64,000 bases of DNA. Origin: Trochalopteron elliotii (Eukaryota; Chordata; Aves; Passeriformes; Leiothrichidae). The DNA lies in assembly GCA_024734555.1 (NCBI GenBank), contig JANPWX010000038.1, positions 500,668 through 564,667 on the forward strand, given 5' to 3'. The notes beneath the pieces were generated by a model, which worked only from the letters and a program-made list of their open reading frames with translations, made no database searches and was not told the origin of the DNA. The position numbers and the translations under genes were made by a program. Below are positions 26,701 to 39,441 of this stretch, piece by piece (position 1 is the first letter of the stretch; the number at the start of each line of letters is the position of its first letter).

Positions 26701-27435
26701 AATTCAAAATCTCAGGGAGCACCCAACATCAGACATTTAGGGAAGAGTACAAAATTAAGCAAACCACATGTTGATATTCTCCCAGCCTCCAGCAATTTAC
26801 AGCTCATATTTGAGCCAAAACTGGTATCTTTACATGTAATAGTTCTCAGTGGATTTTTTCCATGAACTTGAGTATTCAATTTGAAACCATATAAATATTA
26901 CTAGCCACAGAATTCTACAAAAAGCAGATTAGTTAGCTAGTCCCTGCATTAAATCTTTAGGGGAAAAAAGGACTTTTTATGTGAAGTTTTACTCCGTGTA
27001 AATAAAACATAAAATCTTACAGAAAAGGTTTAAGGTCCATTTATAGTCAGAGAAGGTACTTCAAAATATGATCCCTTTCATTATGTGTACTCAAATTAGT
27101 TTGGACTGTAGGAAGAAACCTGGTAAAGTGCATATACATCACAAGGCATAAATTAAATACATTTTTCAGCTCAACTGTCTAACAAGGATACGTACTTCCA
27201 TCTAAGAGATCCTTTTTTTTGTGACTCAAAGATTTTTTTTTTCTTTTATTTGGGGCAATATTTAGGGTCAAGGAATATAGAGTTGAATTTTAAAAGGACA
27301 GTGGCTATTCAAAAGTTTTCAGATTCATTTTTATTATGTTGATGTCTTGAACTAAAAATCTCTTTTTCCATGAAGTGTTGTTTGGGAGTTAAAAAAAAAA
27401 AAGTCTAAAGCCATCTTGTATCTTTTGTTCTTTTT
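23786..27435. other. Unique AT-rich DNA, no gene recognised
   Basis: No repeat recognised. It includes a short GC-richer patch at about 24115-24200 and a perfect 10-bp stem hairpin at 26654-26684. The minus-strand 121-codon frame 24667-25032 shows no domain. Confidence 0.6.
26654..26684. other. Perfect inverted repeat, 10-bp arms
   Basis: ccataaggcc at 26654-26663 and ggccttatgg at 26675-26684 are exact reverse complements around an 11-nt loop. No family is recognised. Confidence 0.9.
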
Positions 27436-27440
27436 GTGAT
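27436..27440. repeat. Left target-site duplication of LTR 27441-28469
   Basis: gtgat directly precedes the TG start of the LTR and is repeated exactly at 28470-28474. A 5-bp duplication is typical of ERVL-type integration. Confidence 0.9.
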
Positions 27441-28469
27441 TGCACTGTGTTTGTATGACAAGGTTTTTTGCTAGTGGGAGGCTACAGGGTGGCTTCTGAG
27501 AGAAGCTGCCAGAAGTTTTCCCCATGTCTGATAGGGCAGATGCCAGACAGTTCCAGGATGGACCCACCACTGGACTGGGCCAAATCCATCAGCGGTGGTG
27601 GTAGCACCTCTGGGGTCATGTATTTAAGAAGGAGAAAAAACCACTGTGCAGCTGCATCCAGAGAGAGTAGTGATAATATGTGAGAGGAACAACTCTGCAG
27701 GCACCAAGGTCAGTGAAGGAAGTGAAGGAAGCACCCCAGGCACCAGAGCAGATTCCTCTGCAGCCCAAAGTGAAGACCATGGTGAGGCCACTGTGCCACT
27801 GCAGCGCATGGAGGTCCATGGTAGAGCAGACATCCACCTGCAGCATGGAGGAAACCACACTGGAGAAGGTGGATGCCTGAAGAAGGCTGTGACTCCATGG
27901 GAAGCCTGAGCTGGAGCAGACTCATGCCAAGATCTGCAGACCAGGGAGCAGCCTATGCTGGAGGAAGTTTGCTAGCAAGACTTGTGACCCCACAGGAGAT
28001 CTACAGTGGAGCAGCCTGTTCCTGAAGGGCTGCATCCTATGGAAGACACCCTACATGGAGCAGAGGAGGATGTGAGAAGTCCTCCCACTGAGGAGGAAGG
28101 AGCACCAGAGACAACCTGTGATGAACCAACTTCAGCCCCCATCCACCATTCCATTGTGCCATTTGGGGGAAAAAGGGAGAGCAAATAGAAAGTTGAGCCC
28201 AGGAAGAAGGTAGGGGGAGGAGGTAGATCTTTTTAAGATTTTGTTTTATTTCTCAGTGTCTTTCTCTGGTTTGATTAGTAATAAATTTAACTAATCTCCC
28301 AAGTCAAGTCTTTTTTGATCATGATGGTGCCTGGTGAGTGATTTCTCCCTGCCCTTACCTTAACCCATGAGCCTTTTGTTATATTTTCTCTCCCCTGCCA
28401 AACTGAGGAATGGAATTATAGAGCAGCTTTGGTGAGCACCTGGCAGTCACCCAGGGTCAACTCACCACA
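27441..28469 (+). repeat. Solo LTR, avian ERVL type, complete with target-site duplication
   Basis: The element starts tgcactgtgtttgtatgac, equivalent to the family start tgtattgggtttgcatgg kept in the remnant at 43076, and ends gggtcaactcaccaca. The TG...CA ends are flanked by identical gtgat 5-mers (27436-27440 and 28470-28474). A TATA-like tatttaag stands at 27621-27628. A canonical aataaa stands at 28280-28285, so it reads on the plus strand. The interior has repeated gcagcctg and ggagcag motifs and the gaggaggaaggagcaccagag block characteristic of this avian family. No coding retroviral sequence adjoins it: the provirus has been reduced to one LTR, presumably by LTR-LTR recombination. 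Open frames inside (for example 27616-27909 on both strands) are chance frames. Confidence 0.92.
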
Positions 28470-28474
28470 GTGAT
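28470..28474. repeat. Right target-site duplication of LTR 27441-28469
   Basis: gtgat, identical to 27436-27440, follows the terminal ccaca of the LTR. Confidence 0.9.
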
Positions 28475-28779
28475 AAAACAAAATTTAACTTTCCTTTGAT
28501 AAAAGTGAAATACAATCTACAGGTTATAAAGAACAGCTTCCAACTCATTTGCTTCTTTTGGGATGCACCCCTGATCTCAGTTCACTTGAAGCTCAGTCAT
28601 AATTCACAGACTTGTAATGGAGACGCATCTCTACATTTTCAGCTGCTGAGGTTGCTATATTCCCAGGTTTTGATACAGCTGCACTCTTGACAGCCTACTT
28701 TGGGGTATTCGCTGCCACTGTACATTGACAGCTCAGATGATTAAAGGAAAGCTACTGTGTGTGAGCTATCAGTAATAAT
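28475..28779. other. Short unique spacer between LTR and CR1
   Basis: About 305 bp with no recognisable repeat or gene. Confidence 0.6.
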
Positions 28780-29865
28780 GGAGGTATTAGGGTTGGGAAA
28801 GACCTGCAAAATCATCAAGTCTAACCTTTGACCGAACACCACTAAACCATAGCAGTAAGTGCCACATCCAGTCTTTCTTGAACCCTTCCAGGCATTGTGA
28901 TTGTACCACTTCCATGGACAGCTCGTTCCAGTGCCTAACATCCCTTTCAGTGAAGAAATATTTCCCGATGTCCAACCTGAACCTCTCCTAGTACAGCTTA
29001 AGACCATTTCTTCTTGTCCAGTTGCTCAATGTCCTTCTTGTACTGAGGGGCCTCAGACTGAACATAGGATTGGAGATGGATGCAGCCTCACCAGTGCCGA
29101 GTACAGGGGGACAATCACTGTCCTGGTACTGCTGACCACACTATTCCTGATGCAAGCCAGGATCCCACTGGCCTTCTTTGTTACCTGGGCGCATGATGTC
29201 TCATGCTCAGCTGCTGTTGACCAGAACCCCCAGGTCCTTCTCCTGTACCACTTTCTGGCCACCCTTTCCCCAGCCTGTAGCATGGGGTTATTGTGATTGA
29301 AATGCAGAAACTGGCACTTGCCCTTGTTGAACTTCACTTAATTGGCCACAGCCTCATTGATCCAGTCTGTCAAGGTCTCTCTCTCTGCAGAACTTTCCTA
29401 CCTTCCATCAGTTCAACACTTCCACCCAACTTAAGAGTCATCCATGGATTTACTGAGGTTGTGCTCAATCCCCTCATCTAGATCATGGATAAAGATATTA
29501 AACAAGACTGACCTCAGTACTCAGCCTTGAGGAACCCCACTAGTAAGTAGATGCCTGCTAACTGGATGAGTTACCATTCATCACCACTCTCCAGGCCCAG
29601 CCATCCAGCCAGTTTTTAACCCAGCAAAGAGCACACCCATCCAGCCTGTGGACTCACAGGTTCACCAGGAGAATGCTGTAGGAGACAGTGTCAAAGGCTT
29701 TGCTGAACAGGTAGACTGCATCCATAGCGTTTTCCCTATCCACTAGGCAGATCACTTGGTCATAAAAGAAGATACTTGGTTGGTAAAGTGTGACCTGCCT
29801 TTCCTAACCCCATGTTGACTGGGTCCAATTCCCTCCTTGTCCTGTAAATCAAATCTTTCATACGT
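28780..29865 (-). mobile_element. CR1 LINE, ORF2 3' portion and 3' UTR, decayed
   Basis: On the minus strand the CR1 ORF2 order is readable. Near the right end are palm-domain sequences (reverse complement of gtcaaaggctttgctgaac near 29690, the AFDTVS region). Fragments of the fingers-to-thumb region follow, including a KFNKGKCQFLHF block near 29300 and an ILACIRNSVVSSTR block near 29160. The 3' UTR lies to the left, ending at ttagggttgggaaagacct near 28787. About 1.1 kb is retained, truncated at the 5' side near 29865. Frame breaks make it inactive. The 3' sequence differs from the copies at 473 and 23689, so it belongs to another CR1 subfamily. The boundaries are approximate. Confidence 0.92.
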
Positions 29866-30188
29866 TCTTAGTGAAGAAAAAAGTATTTTTAAACTTAAAG
29901 TTAGATAGGACAAAATGAAAAAGAAACAGAGTCTCCATCTTCATAGTCAGAAATTCAAGATTGAAATCACTAGTTGTGTTTTCTCTCCCATGAGAGAGAA
30001 GGAAAACATAGTTATCATCAATAAGCACAATGGTAAACCCAAGTAATTATACAGTACTCTTCATCTGAAGACCCTGAGCAGTTGATAATCACTGAGTAAT
30101 TAACCTTGCAGCATTTCTGGAAGGAATATGTAACTTGAATAGCACATTTCTCTTGGGACCCAAATTTTAGGCTTTTTGTGTGACCCAC
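29866..30188. other. Unique spacer between CR1 and LTR
   Basis: About 320 bp with nothing recognisable. Confidence 0.6.
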
Positions 30189-30812
30189 TGTCGTAGTTTA
30201 GGGCAAATCTGGGAGGAAACCTCCTAAGGGGCACTCCCTCCCCTCCCCCCAACCAGTTTGGAAAAAAAACCTCCTCAGAGAGAAGTGGAAAGAACCCTGT
30301 TTATTAAACAGGCAAAGCACTCCCTGGCACAATAAACTGAGCAATACCCAATGATAGGAACTTCGTGCTGCTCTGGAGAGATGACAGATTTAGGAAAGAA
30401 GTCCCTCCTGTAGGTGATTTCTCTGTCTCTGTTCCTCTGGTGCTGGGGAGCGTTGCTGTGCGGATCTTGGTGGGTTCTAGATGCAAACCCCCACGGCGCT
30501 CCCCCCGGTCCTCAGTCCAGAGAGATTTTTAACAGTCTCAAGGAAAGGCAAAAAAAGGAAAAAAAACAGGAAAGAAAAAAAAAACGAAAAAGACCAGGAG
30601 GAGAAGGAAAAAAAGAAAGCAAAGCATCTCCTCCTGCTCCTATCTACACTAGCTAACTAACTACTGGTAAAAAACTCTCCGTGTGTGTTGAATTTGACTC
30701 TCAAGGCCAGTCAGCGGAGGACAGTTTCTAAAAAACAAACTGCGTGCCTCTCCCCTCCCCCAGCTCCCAGGACCAAGAGATGATTGGGATACAATCGTGT
30801 CACCCCAGGACA
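30189..30812 (-). repeat. Solo LTR, same family as 61882-62561, opposite strand
   Basis: The left end tgtcgtagtttagggcaaat is the reverse complement of the right end of the LTR at 61882-62561. The right end cgtgtcaccccaggaca is the complement of that LTR's left end, so this copy reads on the minus strand. The minus-strand aataaa is the complement of 30300-30305. A long purine-rich tract (30540-30625) corresponds to the pyrimidine-rich part of the other copy. Flanks cccac (30184-30188) and cccag (30813-30817) differ at one base and may be a decayed duplication. No retroviral genes adjoin it. The frame 30414-30656 is antisense and meaningless. Confidence 0.88.
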
Positions 30813-33800
30813 CCCAGAGGTTAACTGGAAAATTCTGGATCAAATATATTTCAAGACCTGAGATGTTTATGTATTTTTAAACTCAACTTCAGTGAAATAG
30901 TCCCACTACAAACATCTGCTCCATGAAGGAGGAGGAAACAGACTACAAACAGGGATGTGTGGTTATAGCAACTGTAAAATAATGGAGAAGGGAATGGATG
31001 GGAATTTAGAATGGATCACACTTTAATCCACATGCTCAAGATTTCATTTGAGGTTTGGTTATCAGGTGTGTTCTTCCAGATAATTTCTTATCAAACAAAG
31101 GAGGTTTGTAAATAATTGTTCAGTGATTATACATGTTCCACTTTCATTAATGCCCTCCATAGATAGAAGGTGTAACACAGCTACTTTATACCTAAGGGCC
31201 ACAAATTCTTCTACAGGTAGCATGTTTGCTGTATCAAAAGCCCAGGCCGGTGTAGAGTCTGCTGTCACTCATAGGATCAATAATCTAGAACAACTTCATT
31301 AAAGTCATTAAGTGGGCTTGGTCCAACACATATGAAGTCCAGTCCAAATGTAAAGCTGATAGTATGAAATAATAATGGATTCTGTGTGAGAGAGAAGGGG
31401 CGAAAAAATATGAAATTTTGTGGCCTTAATACCATTGAAGGCAATTTGTGATGACCATTTGCAGCTGGATTTTTTCCTTTCAGATACATTCAAAGCACAA
31501 ACATGCCTTTAAGATTCTTCCAAACTTTCAATAAACCTAAATTCTACTGCTGATTTCTAAAATATTTTCTTATCATTTACAGTATTTAAAGAACTATAAA
31601 TCCAAAATTGTATAGAGACATTACTTAAAATATTGTCTATTGTTAGAATTTTAATTAGATGATCAGTTTACAGTACCGATACATAAAAATTTGAGTCCCT
31701 TTCTCAGTACAGATAACAAAATGGAAAAATAAACCAAGATGGGAAACTGAAGGAGTGAACTGGATTCTTCTCAATCTAGAAATACGGCACTTAAATGGGA
31801 TTATCTCAAAGTTAGGAGAAAGGAAATAATATGCCTCTCATTTAGCATCTGGTTCTCACCAAACCAATTAACCTAAAGGAAGTTTTAATATTCTTACAAA
31901 GTGGTTGAAAGTTCCATGATAATTAGAAGTGAAGACCAACAAAAACCCCAAAGAAACAAAAAAAAACCCACCACAGCAAACTAATTAAGTTGACAGTTTA
32001 TTACGTTAATTTTAACAGTCCTCTTGTTTGTAAGTTGGTGAGCTAGACAATCATTTGTGTTTGTTCTGCTTAATACATCTCCTTTTTGCATTAATCCACC
32101 TATGATCTGTCTATCTTTTGGATGCATCCTGATGTCTATAATCAGAATTCTTTGTCCCTTCCATTGACCTTTGTTGTAGATGAAAGCTGATGGTGTCATT
32201 CACTCCTTTATCTCATCTTTTGAATGCAAACTGATATTATCAAACTGATAAGTTCAGCAGGTGTTGCTTAATGCTTATGGAAAGCTTTTGTATTCTATAT
32301 CCTGTTTGGCAATTGTTTAAGACACGTTTGGAGCTGCAGATCACATCTTGTTTTCTGTACAATCTGATGTTCTGAGACCACCAGAAGAGGCCACATAGGT
32401 ACAGTAAACAAGTATTGCATAAAGTTGCATAAGCTAAATGAAGATGCATTAGGTAGGAGGTAACCATGTATTAGATAGGTGAATTTATTTAAATTTCAAT
32501 TTACACATTCTCTTTCTTTAGCTGCCTGGTATGCTTGATTTATGGAAAATTTCCACTTTGTGCCTGTGCAGAATAAACAATGTCCCTTTCATAAATATGA
32601 CTCTTTGTCCATGTTTAGAGGGTTCCCAAGATTTGGCAACAATCCTGTGATAAACTTAGGATGTGATGTTTTTCTTCAATTTGTGTGCAAGCTACATGCA
32701 TGGGTACATCAGTGTGCTTTGTGGAAACATTTCCTTGAAATTATCCTAATGCTAGCCTACTTTCATATTAAGTCTTTGGTACAGAATTATTGCACGTAGT
32801 CTAGTCAAGATATTTCCTGTTTCAAATGCAATTTTATTATTCTCAAGTCTGATACCTTCTCTGCATATCCAAAATCACACCAGCTTCTTGACAAATGTTC
32901 AGTATGCTTCTGTCCTCCTCTCTCACTCTTAAACTAAGACCAGAAAAATAAAACCACGGCCATATACTTTGAAAAGGTCAAGTTCTGCTCTCAACAGCAG
33001 CAGCATACTTAAATATAGATTTAGACCCTAATGGGTGCTGTCTGTCAGACTATTTGATGACTAAAAATGGCAATAATTTCTCCCTCTCAGTAGTTACCAA
33101 GTTATAAAAAATAATTTTAAAACAAGAAAAGTGCTGCTAATAAGAAAAGTTTTGAGTGTAAGAACATAAAAATGATCTTATTAATCTAAATAATAAAAGT
33201 AGTAGAAAAATAGCCCTACTGAGTATACCAGCACAGATGATGGCTTGTGGCTGGCATAGCTGACCTTCTTTGTGCATAGCCTGTGGAACTTTTGCATAAA
33301 TAGAAATAAACACACATCATTTTACCTACAATTTATTCTGAAGCAGACCACTTAAAGGCCACCACATCATGAAATGGGCTGTGGCTCTGCTAAACCATCA
33401 TCGTCACAAAGATGTTGAGAAGATATTTGACCACTTCCTGTATGTAAATATATTAACTGACTTGGTTGCATAAATGATTTTGTTCTTGTTATTGTTGGTA
33501 ACTTGCAAGTTTGAATATGATTTATTTATTTACCTCTCCTTAGATGGTTCTCATCTTATAATATTGAGACAGATTTAGGCTTTGTTTATGCCTGTGTCCT
33601 GTAGAAGTTTTTGTTCTAAAACAGTACATTTCCATAGGTCTCAGAGCATTACCTAGACAAGAGAACGCTACACTGGCTGCTAAAATGAAGTCATAAACAC
33701 TGTCTGCTGAAACAAAATTATACAGTTTCTCAGTGCTCCTTCAATTAAATTCAGAATAAGCAAAAAATCCCTAAACATTGAGATCCTTTTTTCGTTTTTC

Positions 33801-36800
33801 ACTTGGTCTGGCATATATGCATGCAATCCTTACAAAGCATCAACTAGGGAAAAAGTGTGAATACTCAAAAAAATCAATTACTATTTTCCCTAATGTCAAC
33901 TGAAATAATATGTGAAATCCATCTTCTGGAAATTACTCACAACAAGTGAAAAGGGAACTTTCAATTCAGTGAAAGAATTAGTCCTGTTAATCTGAAGCTT
34001 GTGTCTGTGAGATGAAATTGAAGGGAGGGAAAGGAAGGATGAACAGAACTGATTCTTGATAGGTATAAATTAATGAAGCTCCTTTGCAGGAGACCTAGAC
34101 CAAAGGAGACCAATGTCATCAATTTAGTGAGTTGATGACAAACAGTTTGCTATATGAGTTCTCTCCACACAAGATATTTTTCTACTTCTTTGTATTTTTC
34201 TCTAATCTTCAAAAGAAATATTATAAAATATTGGTATGTTACTGTCTTACTACAGTCATTGTGCCATAATTTTTATTATGTACTACCAGCAATCTCCAGG
34301 TGTGTTACAGTATCACTGGTTTCTGGCACTTCAGGTTCATAAACTTGAACTGTTTTCATTCATAGAAGTTGAACAGAAAAGCACTGCATGTGCTTTGAGA
34401 AAGGTGTTTAAGACATGAACAGAGCATAAAATAACGTGTTCTGAAAATCTAACTCAAATAGCATTATACTTGATAGTTTGGGGATTTTTTTACTTTCAGC
34501 AGAAACCAGAGGAAAAGGGCAGTAATCAGTCAGTGGCTTCATGAGAGGACAAGGGACCTTGAAGGATTGAACTGAAACTAGACAGTTGGTACAACAAAGA
34601 ACATACGAGTAAAGACCAAGTCCTGGCAATAGAAAATATTTGCTTCTCTGCTCATTCAGTCCTTGCTATTGCTGTGCTGTTTCCTCTCACATCTAATATT
34701 CTGACTGACACCCTATAGAAATTTTTTCTGGGCATGTGATCACACTACTTTTGAGTTAGGCTGTCTGGAAAAGCAGAACACACACGTTGAAAGGGATTTC
34801 TTCAAATTTGTTCCTCATTCATGTAGATCAGGACCACTGGTAATATCACACCTGTCGACATGGATTCCTGACTATTTAATGCTTTGTATTTTCCTCTTAT
34901 TGATGCATCTGCCTTGCAGACAGGATGTAGGAATTGTTCAATCTGCAGGTAGTAGGAGCAAGCATCAACCCAATACAGCTAACAGGGTGCTACTGTGCCA
35001 GTGTGCATCTACCCAGAATGTGTGCACAAGAGCATGGTACTTGCTCTGCAATGGGTCCTAAGGTGCAATAAAAAGGCTTTTAGAGGGTCTTCAAAAAGTG
35101 AAAAAGAAGTATCCCACTCATGAAGTCTTTGCTTCCTAGTCTCAATGGGATGTTGGTGCAGAAGGCTCAGAGAAAGAGGATGAGTTCCTGCTGCTTGAAG
35201 TTGTGTGTGCTTTGGGTATTACAAGGGAACATAGGGAGCTGCAGTCTTTAGAGTTTATGTGCATATCCTGAAGTAGTTTTAAATTTTGCCAGAAAATTCA
35301 CAGTGCTGGTCAGATTCTTCTGTGTATTCACCAATGAGAATATTCTTTTGTTTCTGTTTTCACTAAAACTAGGAGAGCCTCTGTAGGGTTGCCTGCAGAT
35401 CCTGACCAATCACAGGGCTCCCTGTGTTTCAGACTTTGGACTGTCTGCCTGGTGGCTCCACTATATATTAGTGCTAGAAATTTAAGATGAATGTAGGCTC
35501 AATATTTAAATAGTGGGATGTACATGCAAGTCAGGGAAGAGCTGAAGCACACACAGTAGCACCAGTATTCTGAAACTGAGGAATTATTAAAAAAAAAAAA
35601 AAAAAGACAGATATTCCTGAAATTGCCAGAAACATGTTTTCTCACTACTGTGTAACTCAGCTTAGTTTAGGAAAAACAGGAGGCTTTTATCAAACTTTGT
35701 TGGGCTTGAGAACAACAGATAAAAACCATATTTGAGAATTTCAGATTAAGCATGTGTACTGTGATGATGTTACAAGCAATTGAAGGAAGGTTAACGGTGG
35801 CTTCCTAATATATCTGTTACTATTAGTTTCAGAAAATCAGTTAGAACCACTCAGACAGCTTTGGTCTCCATCTAGGATTTCTACAAGTTCTCTGAGCTTT
35901 AATAGAGACAACAAAAAATTGTGTTAGTTTCCAATGTGTTACTTATCTGAAGTCACAGAAATATTATTTATTCAGTAAAATGTACTTTGCTTTTGAAAAA
36001 CAGTTCATTGAACCAGATGAGCTGCTGCTGGTAAGAATAGATGGGAAAAATTTCATCTATTCCATGCATGGTATCTCATGATTCAAAAAAACATATAAGC
36101 TCAATTATTTCTATTGCTTAAGCACATCCAAATATCTCCTATTCACAATAACATTTGAAATATGGAACGTAAGATATTAAGCTTCATATTTTGCCAGTTT
36201 TCATAATTTGATGTGAACTTCTATATTTTTTTCCTCACTGAAAATAGAAAATGCTGAAATGATGTGCGATCCAGAATCCTGTATTTGTCAACAATCCATG
36301 GAATCTTTCATTGACCTAAACAAAGGCAAATTATTTGTTATGGGTATTCCTTAAGCACAGTACTATTAGCCTAAAATTGAATAGAGCCTGAAAAGCAATT
36401 GTATAGAAACAAAACCAAGGAAAGAATTTATAATCATAATTATGAAGCCATACCTCAGAAGTTGATCAGTCCTCAAAGTGAGATGGAAATTGGAAAAAAG
36501 AAATAGATGAAAAGTTATAGTTGTTGATTACTTTCTTATTTATTTTAGATTGTGTGTTAAATCTTTCACAGAACTATTCCTTAAAGTATATATGACAGTG
36601 AGATGTAACAATTTTTTTGGTTCTTTTATAAACTACATTTGTGATAAAGGCTTGACACAGCTGATATGAAGGAGCATTGATAGGACTTTGGTACCTAGAA
36701 ATAAATTCAGTCCTGTTGTATGGAGCAGCATATTTCATGTAGGAGAAATAGCAATCTATTTTTAGTTCTGCTGTACTCTCAAGAAATGCACCTTTCCTCC

Positions 36801-39119
36801 TACAGTAAGAACTTATTGTACTTTCACAACTCAGTGGACTGTTAGTAAAACATTTTAAGCACAAAATCCACCAAGATGCAGTCAAGTGTACTACAGACTT
36901 GAAAGTCATTCACTGAAAATTGCAAATGCTTTATGTGAGTTGGTTAAGTCCAATTCCTCCCTGATTAGTACAAATACTTCAGTTCTTCCTTCCCATTCAT
37001 TGGTCAAATCTCTCAAGTGCAATATAAACTCCTTTTTAGTTTATTTCTTTGTTTATTTTTTGTCTTATGATATTAAAATAAACCCAAACCATTCACTCCA
37101 GTCTGCTTATTTAGTGAGTTAAGTTGCCAGTGGCAATCTGTAGATAATATGCAGCTCAGCTAAGCTTTCAAAAATCATGTTATAACTGATGAAGTTTTCC
37201 ACTGTTAGGATTAATATTCAGCTTCAGGATAAATTAAGCAGTTAGTCTTACTATTGAGAAAACCCTAATAACTCCTAACACTTTTCATTATGTAACATCC
37301 TTCTGAATTACTCAAAATGAGCATAGTAAATATTTGAAATTAAAACTTGTCATGATAGCATTAAGTTGGCTTGTTGTTTATTTTGTAAAGAATTTATTGA
37401 AAGTAGGTTTTTCCATTGTGAAGCTTACAACAATACAGTTCTGTCAAAGTTTAATATTTTCCTAGCTTTTTGTTTGAAGAAGACAAGTGACTCCATGTTT
37501 TAGAAGATGTGCTTTTGAAGCTGGAACAAGCATGGCTCATGGTGTTCACAGTTATCAATAGAACAGCCCTTTCAATGGCCCCAGTGGATGTCTGGGAACA
37601 GTAGGAATTCAGAGGTATTCTGAGGTATGTTTGCAGTGACAGTGAGCAGGGTTCTCAAAGGACAGCTTTCTAAACCTTACTCACAGGTAGATGTGTCTTG
37701 AATGAGACAAACAAGAAAGAAATATATATCCTTAAAATGTGTAGAAAGCAGGTTCCAGGGCCAGTGACAATTAGCAGAGTTACAACAGGCCAGTTACTCC
37801 AGGAAATAATGAGTTGAATAGACCATTGGGTGAGTTATCAGCTGCACTGTGCCAATTAACCTCAAGGGCAAGAAATAGTTTTGGGCATGTCATATTTACT
37901 ACTGTGAACATAAAAAAGGAGTTCCCATCCTCAGTGACTTTTCTTTATGAAAACACTGGTTCAGCACATATTACAGCAAAATCCACTTTATCTTGCAGTT
38001 GAATTTGGTTGAAAGCCTTGAGGTAACCAGTTAGTCTCAACTCACGCAGTACTTTCTTATTTTGTGCACTCGTTGTCCTTTTTCTAGTGAGCAAGGCTTT
38101 ACATCACTACCTTGTAAAATGAGATTTTGATTTATATGTCAGAAATAAGGTTGAAAATTGATAGGAAAGTGAAGTAATAGGTGATGTTTGCAAAATTATG
38201 ATTTCCACTGTAGAAGATCGAGGTCTTATGTAGCCTTAGTGTTTCCTGGGATGAGTAGGGCACAATTTGGAACCAGACTCTGTTCACTGGAGTAACCTAG
38301 TTCATTCCTTTCATAAAGTGGGGCATGTCCCCCTCAGCTGGTTAAAGGTAATGCTACACCTGCTATGTATTTGAATGTGATCTGTGCTGTAAATTTTAGG
38401 GGCTTGTACTCCAGGGTGTTTGTAAGAATGAGATAGGAAAATAAGGCAAAAGAGACTTTCAAGTTCAGTGAATCCATCATTCTCCTATATCTAGCAATCA
38501 TGGTGATAGTTTATCAAATTTATTGTTGACAACCATTAAATGATTTTTTTTTAAAAAAAAATTAATTCTTTTTGTACTTTTGATTTTGGGAATTTCATGT
38601 GAAAATAAGTACAGGAGTTTACAGTTAATGAATGGAAATTTCCTTGCATCAGTCTTCTATCAAAAACTTTTTCATGTCGTCACATTTCTTTGCATTTACA
38701 CTATGAGGCAAGTAACAGAATTTCTAATTTTTTATTATTTTCTTATATAATCTACTTTTATCATGTCCCTGTTTTCTATTTCTTCAATGATCAGTCCTAA
38801 TTACTGTGAATTTTTTATATGCAAAAACACTTTCAGTCTACTTTTCATACTTTTCAATAACCTAGGACCTAACCAAAGTTCTGCCATGTCCCTTTTGGGA
38901 AAAGAGATCAGCACTATGTGCTCCAAATGAGGTAATATCATTAATTACAGAAAATCATCATGTGGCAATGTCAATTACCCTATTATTCTTCTAACCTGTT
39001 GTTAGGGTCCCAGTTACATCTGCATCTATAACAATTTTCAGGTCTGCTGTAGGAGTTGCTTCCACAAATTTAGGGCCCTCTGAGATGCTGGAAAAATGTG
39101 GCATTTCCTTTTCAATGTG
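30813..39119. other. Longest unique stretch, no gene recognised
   Basis: About 8.3 kb of AT-rich DNA without a CR1, LTR or RNA gene that I can recognise. It contains an A17 run at 35589-35605. Frames such as 36574-36909 on the minus strand (111 codons) are Cys/Ser-rich without a recognisable family and are probably chance. Confidence 0.6.
35589..35605. repeat. A17 homopolymer
   Basis: Seventeen consecutive A residues. No upstream retroposon body is recognised, so it is not evidence of a retrocopy by itself. Confidence 0.95.
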
Positions 39120-39300
39120 AAATCAAATATTTATTATGTTGATGAATAAACTACTTGAATTAAGCACGTCCAAAGTTTCTTTCAACTTCTGTGACCTTTC
39201 CTGACTTGCATGACTTCCCATTATCTGCAAACTTCAGTAAGTTGACCCAGTCCTGTTCCACAGTTCTTCTAAAACTGACAGAGCAGCATTAAAAAATAAA
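39120..39300 (-). mobile_element. Possible very old CR1 fragment
   Basis: The block attatctgcaaacttcagtaag near 39220 resembles the conserved CR1 ORF2 tcatctgcaaacttgctgag segment read on the minus strand; that segment encodes the FADDTK active-site region. The rest aligns poorly. It lies just left of the 3' end of the CR1 at 39442, so it would be a separate, older insertion. The support is one short block only. Confidence 0.3.
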
Positions 39301-39441
39301 AGCTTGAGTGCAGTAAAGTCTTTATCATGTTCAGTTAGTTGCTTTGGTTTGGGTTTTAACTGGTCATTTCATTGTGCTCTTTGGCCTTTTCTTCATGACA
39401 ATGTTTTCTTTATGACAATTCCTTTTGAGATTATTTTATTT

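Noticed and set aside
27616..27925. Cluster of overlapping 65-88 codon frames on both strands
   Set aside because: All lie inside the solo LTR at 27441-28469, which is noncoding; the overlap on both strands reflects its GC-richer composition.
28901..29296. 131-codon plus-strand frame
   Set aside because: Antisense to the minus-strand CR1 at 28780-29865.
36574..36909. 111-codon minus-strand frame rich in Cys and Tyr
   Set aside because: Considered as a small secreted protein, but there is no signal peptide at a plausible start and no cysteine pattern that I recognise.
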